NCBI GenBank assembly: GCA_003833135.1
Contig: QZLH01000025.1
Coordinates: 127,034-180,635, forward strand
DNA length: 53,602 nucleotides
Origin: Oehlia diaphana
Taxonomy: Eukaryota; Glomeromycota; Glomeromycetes; Glomerales; Glomeraceae
Direction of reading: 5' to 3'
Part shown: piece after piece, positions 32,795 to 42,403 of the stretch
Layout: each line of letters opens with the position of its first letter
How positions within the stretch are numbered: position 1 is the stretch's first letter
Notes under the pieces: generated by a model
Told to the model about the DNA's origin: nothing
What the model saw: the letters and a program-made list of their open reading frames with translations, nothing else
Database searches by the model: none
Position numbers and translations under genes: made by a program

Positions 32795-33751
32795 CTAGTT
32801 CGTTTTGAGGGTCTCTAATTTATTTTGAGCATCTAGATCCCCTTGTTCAGCCGATTTTTCATACCAGTAAATTGCTTGACCCACATTCTTTTCTATTCCA
32901 TTACCATATTCATACATCAAAGCAAGATTATATAGAGCAAAATGATTTCCCATATTTATCGCCTTTTGATACAATTTAAAAGCCGTTTGTTTATCAACAC
33001 CAACTCCAATTCCATCTTCATAACAAATTCCTAAACTATTTATCCCATTAGCACTTCCTAAATCCGCTGCCCTTTGATATGATTCAAATGCCTTTTTCTT
33101 GTTAATACTAGTTCCAATTCCTTTTTCATAGCAATATGCTATATTATTTATTCCGCGTATATTACCTAGATCTGCTGCCTTTTGAAACAACTCAAATGCA
33201 ATTTGTTTATTAACATCAGTTCCAACTCCTTTTTCATAACAATATCCTAGCAGATTCATTCCACATGAACATTCTTTTGTTGCTAACTTTTTAGTTAATT
33301 CAAAAGCTTTTTCATAATCTCTTTCAGAACCTTCTCCATCAATACACATATTAGCCAGTTCAAACTGAGCTGCTCCATTATCTAATTCTGCTGCTTTTTG
33401 ATATAATTCAAATGCTTTTGACATGTCAGTGTTAATATCAATTCCATGATAATTAAAATATCCAAGCAAAAAAATGGAATTTGAATTATGTTGATTATTA
33501 TTAATAAGCCAGTTGTAAATCTCTTGTGGATTTGTCTTATGTTTATTAACATAATCAAAAACAATTTGTTTTCGTACATTTTCATCCCTTCCTTTATTTA
33601 GTTCTTTGAGAATAAGATTAACTACTTCATCAACCATAATACTTAAATCCTCTTCAAATATTCTTTCATTAATATTTTGAGTTGTTGGTTCTATTTCTTT
33701 TATATTCATTTTATTAAAATAATATAATTCTCTTTCAGTCTTATCGAACAT
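32795..33751 (-). CDS. Sel1-like repeat protein, 6 repeats (SLR copy H)
   Basis: Encodes 318 residues. The leader is very short (MFDKTERELYYFNKMNIKEI), so the linker block begins almost at the start. [34 protein letters not shown] and IYNWLINNNQ follow, then six repeats from ~91. Repeat 4 (GINNIAYCYEKGIGTSINKK) and repeat 5 (GINSLGICYEDGIGVGVDKQ) are of the central type; the last is LYNLALMYEYGNGIEKNV. A second frame at 33382-33585 is a shadow. The upstream block matches that of copy F almost along its whole length. Single exon, probable scaffold. Confidence 0.9.
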   Translation of the reverse strand: MFDKTERELYYFNKMNIKEIEPTTQNINERIFEEDLSIMVDEVVNLILKELNKGRDENVRKQIVFDYVNKHKTNPQEIYNWLINNNQHNSNSIFLLGYFNYHGIDINTDMSKAFELYQKAAELDNGAAQFELANMCIDGEGSERDYEKAFELTKKLATKECSCGMNLLGYCYEKGVGTDVNKQIAFELFQKAADLGNIRGINNIAYCYEKGIGTSINKKKAFESYQRAADLGSANGINSLGICYEDGIGVGVDKQTAFKLYQKAINMGNHFALYNLALMYEYGNGIEKNVGQAIYWYEKSAEQGDLDAQNKLETLKTN

Positions 33752-33802
33752 TGTGAAAAAAATTTTGCTGCAGGAAATATAAATAAACCTGTTTCTTCAT
33801 GA

Positions 33803-33868
33803 TCCACAACATATTTATTTAAGTGTACGATAGTAGCACAAGTATCGACATACCGTAGATCAAACTTA
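33803..33868 (-). promoter_or_regulatory. Conserved upstream element of SLR copy H
   Basis: CCACAACATATTTATTTAAG, TGTACGATAGTAGCACAAG, TCGACATACCGTAGATCAAA. It aligns with 26575-26642. It lies about 50-115 bp before the start codon. Confidence 0.6.
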
Positions 33869-35630
33869 TGATTTCATTAAGCTACCGCAGTTTATTGATG
33901 AAAGGGTTGAAATGTTACACAAATTTTGTAAATCGGGAAAAAGAGATGATATATACTATATGTTTATATACAAATATTTTATAAAAAAACAAAAATGAAC
34001 TGCTAGATGATATCATATATATGTTGCAAATAATAGCTAAGTACTAAATATTACCAATATATTTTTCTTTCAAGGTTCGATTTATTTAAAATGTTTATGT
34101 AATAATAATTCTTATTCTCAAATGAACATGCTAAAACATGCGTGACGGACGTTAATTACATCTTCCAACCTGATTATAATTATGGCCGTTAATGTCAAAG
34201 CATAATACTCAATACATCAACGCTTGTATCTGAGGAATTCTTTAAAGTAATTTGCGCACAACTTTATTGAAGTGACCCCAAATGTGACTGGTCATTCAAA
34301 ATGAGTCATTTCGCAAATGACAAATGACATCATTTGAGTGTCATTTATGCCATTTGAAGTCATTTAGGTCAAAAATTTTTTACTTCGAATGATTATGTGT
34401 AGATCTGCAAAAATAATTTTAAATTTTCTGTCGACTCCAACCCTAATCAACAGATGCCATAGAAAATGTATTGTGCAAAAATTACAAACTTTATTGGCTG
34501 TTTTATTTATGGAACAATTAATGTAAAAATTACGTGGCTTTTACCCATATTTGTAATGTTTTATAGTAGCCCAATATCTTGTTTTTGTTTGTCTTTCTTG
34601 TCTATATTGAAAATGCAATAACTGTAACATGAATTAAAAAATGTATATATGACATTTTATTTTAAAGAATGGATATAAGTCTTCTATAAGAAAAATGAAC
34701 TGCTTTTTATTATAAAAAAAGGAATATTTCCTCAGCTAACATGTTGAACTAAGAAGTTGGACTCGAGTCGATTCTGGAACCGATCTTAAATTTAAAAGAA
34801 TTTGGATCTCTTGGGCTTAAAAACCGAATTTGAACCGACTTCAAGAACTGACTCATATTGAGTCATCTGTCAAGATTTTGACAGTCAACATATCAACTAT
34901 CATTTGAAGACTAATCAAAATTTTTTGATCACATGCTCTACTTGATGTAGCTCATATTTTTATTTATTAGAGATGAACACCTCCTCTTGATAACAGCTCC
35001 CACTTTACAGTTTCCAACAACTCTTACATCTCTGCTGCGGAATCGATGGTCACTGTTATCTGTCCGCCTACCCCGGCACATGAATATTAACCTTTCTCAT
35101 CCTAAAACAATTATGGACCCCTAAAGTATAAAACATTCTATACCTGAAGTATTTACATATAGTATCATTTAATGGTGAAAGAAAAATACGGACTTCAAGT
35201 TTATTTTTTTGTTTATTTGTTCGCTTCTCTAGTTTAGTTGACTCTAGTATGGTCTCTCCGTGGAGAGGTTCTCCACTGGTCCCTTTGTTTCGCACCAGGG
35301 TGGCGCTGTCTACTAGGTGATTTAGTTCACGGTTTTTTTTAATTACTTTTGGCTTACAAATTAATTTGTACCGTGACTTTGTTCATGTGAAAATAAAAAA
35401 AATAAAAAAAAATAAAAATTTTTGTTTACTAGAACCGAATAGAACCGATGTGAGAAGATAAAAAAAACTTAAAAAAACAAAAAATTGATACTAACAAAAT
35501 AAATATAATTAAAGGTAATGGTTTTAAATTACACTTCAGTTTTTTTTAAATTTTTTTAATTTTTTAATTCTAAAGAATAGAAGCATCAATATTTATTCAC
35601 ATTTTATGATGTTAAAATTTTATATTCTAA
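33869..35630. other. Intergenic with transposon-end fragments
   Basis: About 34290-34380 is an array of GTCATTT/AAATGAC words (TGAGTCATTTCGCAAATGAC). It ends near 34433-34446 with GTCGACTCCAACCCTA, the reverse complement of a TAGGGTTGGA hAT-type end; no matching left end was found. About 34740-34870 has ACTCGAGTCGATT, AACCGA and GACTC words. About 35020-35330 is the least AT-rich part (CTCCGTGGAGAGGTTCTCCA) but gives no recognisable protein or RNA. Confidence 0.45.
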
Positions 35631-35639
35631 AAGTGAAGG

Positions 35640-35915
35640 AGGTGATGATGATGACTCCTTAACTCAAACTTATTTACCAAAATCAACTACCACTACTCAA
35701 CAACCCATTACAAATTATTTATCGACCTTTAACAAAAAAAAAAATAGGCCATATTTTGAAAGCTTACTATTATAAATGTCAAATTTCAAATGGTTTATCT
35801 TTCAATTTTTTTGAAAATCAGGAAATAAAAAATGTATTTGAATTTATTGCCCCAGCTTTGAAATCACCAAGTCAGAAGAGGATGAGTGATCAAATTTTGC
35901 GAAAATTAGTATAAC
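35640..35915 (+). pseudogene. hAT transposase fragment, N-terminal part
   Basis: Reads TTTTQQPITNYLSTFNKK and then, in another frame, ISNGLSFNFFENQEIKNVFE followed by FIAPALKSPSQKRMSDQ. This matches the region of hAT transposases where the family has ...G.PF..VE...F..F...L.P.Y..PSR..LS. Stops and frame changes separate the pieces, and no catalytic core follows. Ends near a TAA at about 35912. Confidence 0.55.
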
Positions 35916-36442
35916 CGTTTTTTTGTCATACAACAATGAGCTTGATGATTGATACACATTCTGAGTGCAAAATTTTGTTTGTTATTCATGCAAAGATACA
36001 ATGCTTGTACTTATGATCAACATTTTTGCATATAATGCATTTTTCATAAATTTTATTAGGGGATGGCCAGAAATGACGTAATTTAAATTTTAGGATTTTG
36101 ACTACCCCCCCCCCTCCCCATGTCATCATTCATTTTAGGAAATGTAAAATTAAAACATCATTCTGGCTAGAATTATATTAACTACAAGTGTCTAAAAATG
36201 AAAGATGTGTAACATCATCATGGTCTTAACCCCCCTCCCCCTAGGAAATGACGTCATTTCTGGCGGTCCCCTTACCATATATAACCATACTAATAAAGGC
36301 ATTTATTAATAATGAAAAAATATATTCACTTAATCTTTTTTAATTAAAAAGAAAATAGTAAAATAGTAATAGCTCACAGCAATGATAAAGGTAAAAATCA
36401 TATAATGAAAATATTAATACAATTAGAATTCTGAAATTTTTA

Positions 36443-37073
36443 AACAAATTTACAATATAATAAACTAGTTTCCAGTTGTGTTGAAGAATTTGAAGAAAGT
36501 GGCGCTGGAGAATTTGAGGAAAGTAGCACCAAAGTATTTGAAAGTAGCACCAAAGTATTTGAGAGTAGCACCAAAGTATTTGAAAGTAGCACCAAAGTAT
36601 TTGAAAGTAGCAGTATTGAGGAAGAATTTGAAGAAAGTACTATTATTGAGGTAGAGGTCTGCATTGACCCCTCTTTTACAACCCGGCCTGGCCCGCACTT
36701 GGAAATTAACCAAAAGTGCCGGCCCAGCCTGGCCCAGACTTAATATACTAAAAACCCAGCCTGGACTGGACCCGGACTTTTATTATATCATTTTGTTGTA
36801 AAAACAAAAAAATTGGCTAACTTAATTTTGGCCAGTTTACTTATGGCCGGAATTAAGACGATTTTGGCCAGAATTACGAAAATCCAGGTTTAACGAAAAA
36901 TTATGTGCCAGCCCGGACCCGTCCCGGGTGAATTTTGAAGAAAATTTGCCGGCCCAAACCCGGATCTGGGTCCAGGCCAGGTTAGGGTTTCCGGGTTTCA
37001 GGTCCCGTTTGCAGACCTCTATATTGAAGACTTTGAAGAACAACTTGGTTTTAAAAATAAAAATAAAAAGTGA
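36443..37073 (+). pseudogene. Acidic FESSTKV-repeat protein fragment, split by a hAT-type element
   Basis: The plus-strand frame has no ATG at its left edge and reads VEEFEESGAGEFEESSTKVF, with about four 7-residue repeats FESSTKV (21-bp DNA unit, 36525-36610), then EEEFEESTIIE. At 36652 an element interrupts it. After 37021 the frame resumes IEDFEEQLGFKNKNKK and stops at 37071-37073. The two parts are in register when the element and one 8-bp duplicate are ignored, so a frame was open here before insertion. Function unknown; it could be the acidic part of a larger protein or of an older transposon. Confidence 0.5.
36652..37021. mobile_element. hAT-type foldback element (CCGGCCC/GGGCCGG arms)
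   Basis: Ends TAGAGGTCTGCA and TGCAGACCTCTA are exact inverted repeats. Flanks TATTGAGG (36644-36651) and TATTGAAG (37022-37029) form an 8-bp duplication with one mismatch. The interior carries GGCCTGGCCC, CCCGGAC and GGCCGGAATTA words in both orientations. About 370 bp, no coding capacity. Confidence 0.8.
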
Positions 37074-37833
37074 TCAAAGTAGTACCAAGAAATTTAAAGG
37101 TATATGAAATACTAAATTTTATTTGTAAATAAATTAAATGCTATCAATAATTATAACTTATGTAATATACATATATATTTAAACTAATTATATTATATAA
37201 AATGATATAAAACAATTTAGCATGTAAGTTAATAAGTTATTTTATAATTGAATAATAATGGAACTACTTATTAATTTGTTATATTATATGTAACTAAACA
37301 ATCATTTTAATGATTAATAATACTATAGTTAGTAAGTTACCAGTTATTTTAAATCTTTAGTTCTTTGTTTAAATAACTACTATTTAATAAATTGATTAAT
37401 GATTATATTACAGATGGTAAGTCACAATTATATTATATTTATTTGTTTAATTCGTGATCCGCATATAAAGTAGAGAATATCGATATTCCGATGTGAGGTG
37501 CTGATCATATATAAATATAGTAAATTAGCCATAATTCAGCTATTTGTGACCGACCTAGCGCCACCATTTTGTACGACCCAAACGTCATATTTATATGCCA
37601 ATAATAGAATACTATATGAATAATTTTCTTGCATTTTTGTACTGAATTGTAAACAAAAAAAAAACTTTTACTAGCCGCATTTCAGATTCCTAGTTATAAA
37701 TATAATAAGTAAATTCGCAATTTCAATAATTTTTATAAAATTTATGGCAAAAAACTTAAAAAAATGTTGTTTTAATGTCAAAATTTTATTTATTTATCAA
37801 ATTCTTTATGTTCTAAGATCTGTCAACTAGCGC
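37074..37833. other. Intergenic, no gene seen
   Basis: AT-rich. About 37540-37600 has GACCGACCTAGCGCCACC and is less AT-rich; it could be near the end of the transposon that follows, but I found no matching opposite end. Confidence 0.4.
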
Positions 37834-38913
37834 TTAAGCTTGTTGGGCTTTCAATTTACGATGAGTTTGTGCATATCGAGCAATCCAATTACTAATTGTA
37901 GAAATTTTCAGAATTTCCTCTTCTTCTAAAACTCCTTCTTTTACTAAACCTTTCAGTTCATTATGCATCTCTTGAGCTGTATATTTTTTGCTTTTATTTA
38001 TATCTCTGGCCAAGAAATATGCCTCAAGGTATGGAATAACGTTTTTGCTTATTCGTTTACCTCCTCCTTTTTTACCAAATTTCTGATGTTCTTTTAAGGC
38101 CCATCCACTTGATAATGCAAAATCCGATGTGTGATTCAAAACTTGCCTTGAACCTAAATCAGTTTCAATAATTTCAGTATTTAGCAAGTTTATTATTCAT
38201 TCAGAAAAAAAGAAAATTAGTTTGAGATAATATAATCACAATTTTATGGTAAGAAATAATTTACCTATATTTTGTTGTGATATTTCATCGTACAATTTAT
38301 TTTGTAAAATTTCTGCTAATATAACTCTATTATTGCTTACATCTGTGTCAACACCATATTCCTTCAATTGTTTCTTCAATTCTTCAATAGTAAGACGACT
38401 TGTATTGATTTCTAATATAAAAAAAAAATCAATGCAAAAAAATTGCAAAAAAAAAAAAAAAAAATCAATTTATTACATACTTGATTTATGAGGTAGTGGA
38501 ATGTTCCAATTGGAAGTTGGAATTGAGTGATCTGAAACTTGTGGATTAGGTTTTTCAAGAGGTCTTTTTTCAAATTGTGCTGTTTTATCTGGCTAAAAAT
38601 TTTCCATGTTCCAATATTAGGCATTGCACGAACCTGAATAAATCCTGCATATTCACCTTCTGTTGGCCAGGACCACTCATACCAATTGGAGTTTCCTGGT
38701 ATTGAATTTTTCTTTTTTCATCCTGATTCTATAAATCATAGTAATTGCTTTCAGTAATATTACATAACTTCAAAATTGTATTCTCACATATACCCTTTTT
38801 CCGTTCTGGTTGCAAATGTGCTACTGAAGTACCACAAATCCCTTGAATAGCATTTTCTATGTCCACACCTTCATTGATATCAAACCCCAATCGAACATAA
38901 CAATTTATCACAT

Positions 38914-39112
38914 CCCTGTAAAAAATCTGATCCGTGTTTTATCTTTCCATGTTTTTTCCGTGAATGTATCATTTTCATGGAATTAATAGCCTTAAATCAT
39001 GGAAATTTTCATCTCGATAACACAGATATCCGTGAATGTATCATTTTCATGGAATTTTTACGGAAGACATGGAGAAAAAATGGAAATATTCAGATAAAAA
39101 TTTTTTATAGGG
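38914..39112. mobile_element. 199-bp MITE, CCCTATAAAAAAT-type ends, nested
   Basis: Left CCCTGTAAAAAATCTGA and right TCAGATAAAAATTTTTTATA then GGG are inverted copies. It is flanked by CAT on both sides (38911-38913 and 39113-39115), a likely 3-bp target duplication. The interior repeats CGTGAATGTATCATTTTCAT twice. It sits inside the transposase-like gene, just before the codons for NCYVRLGFDINEG. Confidence 0.8.
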
Positions 39113-39869
39113 CATGTAAAATCTGTAACCAATGATTCAATAAATAATAATAGTAATATCCAAAATTATTTGAACAATCAATACACACTTGGGCATGGTG
39201 AGAATCAATTGATGTTTAGCCTTTCCAGCTTCTAAAAAAATCCATTTTTTTACTGTAATATTGTACCATTCACTCCAATGCCCTAAAATTAGCATTAGGT
39301 CCGCATTGTGATAATATGGACCATTATCAGAAAGAATAGTAACCCAATCTGGTTTGACTTGAAGTGATTCAATAACTGCATGTAGCGAAGAAGCTGTGAA
39401 CCATGCATCTTGGCATGTATCGGCCAACCAGTGATCAAATACTTGAATATCCAATTGATGACTTTCAGATTTTCGCATATAGACAAGAATTGAATGCAAA
39501 ACCCACTCTTTTTTCCCAAAAAAAGCACTTTTTGTTTTTCTCACATTCTTGGATAAGATTTTCATCTTATAATCAACTATTATTATAGCTCCTTTTTCAT
39601 CTAAATCTAATAGATTCACGTTAAATTGAGAATTTAAAAATACCTTTTGCATCTGATGACTCAAATAATAAAAATTTGATCTCATAATTCATAAATTTCC
39701 TCATGAATATTATTTGGAGTATTCTTTTCAACATCAATGAAGAATTGAAAAAGTGTATCACAATCTGAACATGTGTGAGTATGTTGTTCATTACATGTAC
39801 CAAAAGCAAAAAGAAGGCAATGGTTTGTACATTGGTTATGTGCTATTCATCAGGAAGTTTTTGCCAGTC

Positions 39870-40520
39870 AAAATCTGCAGAGAAATCCACATGGAACCAT
39901 CATGGAAATTCTAAATGGAACCAATGTTTTCCAAATACCCTATGACGAAACATGTGGAGTGTTCAAGGCCTTCACTCGTGGATTAATATCAGGTGATTTG
40001 TATAAATATTTTACCTCTATCTACTATTATATTATTAACTTAATTAATTATTTATTTTTACTCACCTTAAGAACTGAACCAGATACCTTGACTCGTATTA
40101 TTAATACTATATCATCTCTCATGGAATAACCAATACACTATTTGGTTTTTTTTAATAATTACTTACATTATATTTTATATTTATTCTTGAACTGCATAAA
40201 AAAATTTATAATATAAAAAAAGAATTCATTCTATATTTTCTTTATTTTAATTTACATTATTATATCTTTAACTAGCACTATTATACTGTGCTATTAATAA
40301 TTTCTTGAATTCCGCAGTAATTTGGTGAATGAATCCCACGTATTTCACTAAAGGATTCCACAGATTTCCAATTAAACTTTATTATACACGGAAATCTCAG
40401 AAATCCACACAATTATTTTATGAAATACATGGTTTTGTGTGGAAATCTATCCATGAAATTGATATATAGAATTCCACGTGTTTCCAAACTAATCTATGTG
40501 ATTTTATGTGGATCAACCTA
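39870..40520. mobile_element. Probable insertion rich in GGAAATCC/CCACAC words
   Basis: Between the transposase-like pieces ending GTTSG (about 40530) and starting DFDWQKLPDE (about 39870) lies sequence unrelated to the gene. Near both ends it has words such as GAAATCCACATGGAACC, GATTTCCACACAAAAC and GAATTCCACGTGTTTCC in both orientations. I could not fix the exact ends or a target duplication. An open plus-strand frame inside it (39902-40129) has no recognised homology. Confidence 0.4.
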
Positions 40521-41297
40521 CCTGATGTTGTACCATCAGAATTTACAATTAAATGTGACTCATATTCCTTTTTCAGATATTGTTTTAACTTCTCTCCTTG
40601 ATCTAATAATTGATTCTAAATGGAATTATTAGAAATTAATATTATATAATTATTATTATCAATTATTGGAATAAAAATATTACCTGGATATGAAGATTAC
40701 TAACATGATTTTGAACGAGTTTGGTAAGTTTATCAAATGTTTCATAGCCATATGTGTTGCATATTGAACACAAACCACCAAGATTCTCATGATAAATATA
40801 TCGCATTCTCATTCATTAATTTCATAACCAGATGGATATAAATCTAAAATAGCTTTCCGTAATTCTAAAATATCATTTTTTTGATTCAACCATTTATTAA
40901 ATAAATCATACCATTTAACCTCATGTGAAATTCATTTTTTCAAATGATATTTATAAAGATTTTCTAACACTCCCTCTAAAGTCCAATCCAATACTGTGCA
41001 AGAAGGAATTTGTACTTGTTGAATATAAATTTGCATATATGGATTTTCTAATCCAAAATTTTTTTTCCAGAATAATTTGAAAGCCTGCCAATACATAACC
41101 AAACTTCTTCAGGATCAATAGTATTATACATCTTTATCAATGTATCATTATATATATTTGAACTACACACTTTTCATGTTCTATCTCTTGAATTTAATAC
41201 CATTGTAATGGGATTGAAAGACGGATTTATATCCTTCTTCTGCATAGTTCCATTCTGGTTTTTTTAATTTTCCCATTCTCAGCACAATTACATTCAA

Positions 41298-41823
41298 CAC
41301 AGGTCGAAAAGTAAAAAATCAGGCATCAATCAGTTACCAATCGGGTACACATCAGGTAGCTGATTGGTGACTGATTGGTATTTTCGCCAAATACTATCAC
41401 CAATCAGGCAGTTTGCTAACTTTTGATCCAGTGATCAGAAAAAGATGAAATATAGTTCATTGGAATCGTATCAACAAGACGATTCTAATGGTAGTAAAAT
41501 TGGATTTCTAGGATTAATACTTGATGAAATATTAAGTAAAATATAAAAATAAAAATATACTATTTATATTTTATTTAATATTTTATTAACTACTAATTCT
41601 AGAAATACAATTTTACTACTATTAGATTCGCCTTGTTGAGACGATTTCAATGAACTATATTTCATCTTTTTCTGATCACTGGATTAAAAGTTAGCAAACT
41701 GCCTGATTGGTGATGGTATTTGGCGAAAATACCAATCAGTCACCAATCAGTCACCAATCAGCTGCTTGATTGGTGCCCGATTGGTGACTGATTGATGCCT
41801 GATTTTTCACATTTCAACCTGTG
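41298..41823. mobile_element. 526-bp near-perfect foldback element (CACCAATCAG arms), nested
   Basis: Left end CACAGGTCGAAAAGTAAAAA and right end, as reverse complement, CACAGGTTGAAATGTGAAAA open two arms of about 230-260 bp that mirror each other along nearly their whole length. The outer half of each arm repeats CTGATTGGTGACTGATTGGT-type words; the inner half has TGATCAGAAAAAGATGAAAT. CAA on both sides (41295-41297 and 41824-41826) may be a 3-bp target duplication. No coding capacity. It splits the transposase-like gene between HRLK-side and CVECN-side codons. Confidence 0.85.
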
Positions 41824-42127
41824 CAATTTTCCAAGACTAATCATATATGGATGAAATATAATATCACCAAGTAATTGTTATATAATATTTGAATTGTCAA
41901 AACCCATAACTTGTGGACCAGGGAACTTTGCATTTGAACAAAAAACTTTTTCATAACAGGTGCTAATAGCTTCTGTTGGTGAACTGCACACACCTGACTT
42001 ATTTCTTCAGAAAAACACAAAAATCCTGGAGAATTTGGATGTTGAGTATCTTCTACAATGGTAATTATGAAGTCACATTTTTTCAAAACTGTATGAGTTT
42101 TCATTCCTAAACAAATTGGAAGGAGAT

Positions 42128-42403
42128 ACTGGTAAAAAAATGGCTTATCCTACACATATCCTACACATATCTTACACATATTGGATATTTAAAATGTAGA
42201 AAATTATACACATATAATACACATATCATATACATATCGGATGCTTATATATATTGTATACCTATCAGGTACCTGAAATATGTATGATATATATATTAGT
42301 ACCCAATATGTGTATGATATGTGTATTATTTGTGTATGATTTCTACATTTTGAGTACCTGATATGTGTAAAATATGTGTAGAATAAATCATTTTTTTACC
42401 AGT
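42128..42403. mobile_element. Foldback element (ACACATATC arms), nested
   Basis: Ends ACTGGTAAAAAAATGGCTTA and, as reverse complement, ACTGGTAAAAAAATGATTTA. The interior repeats CCTACACATATC / GATATGTGTA words in opposite orientations, with a GTACCTGA word on both sides of the centre. The target duplication is unclear (GAGAT / GAGAA). It lies inside the 5' part of the transposase-like gene. Confidence 0.75.

Noticed and set aside
35020..35330. Less AT-rich stretch as a gene or RNA
   Set aside because: The 75-codon frame has no family resemblance and there is no consistent structure beyond a short CTCCGTGGAGAGGTTCTCCA hairpin.
36440..36713. Minus-strand frames with repeated LLSNTLVLLSNTLV and FKYFGATFKYFGAT
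   Set aside because: They are antisense readings of the 21-bp minisatellite; the plus-strand frame has the coding-like composition.
39902..40129. Plus-strand 75-codon frame inside the decayed transposon gene
   Set aside because: No recognised homology, and it lies in sequence that looks inserted and word-repetitive.
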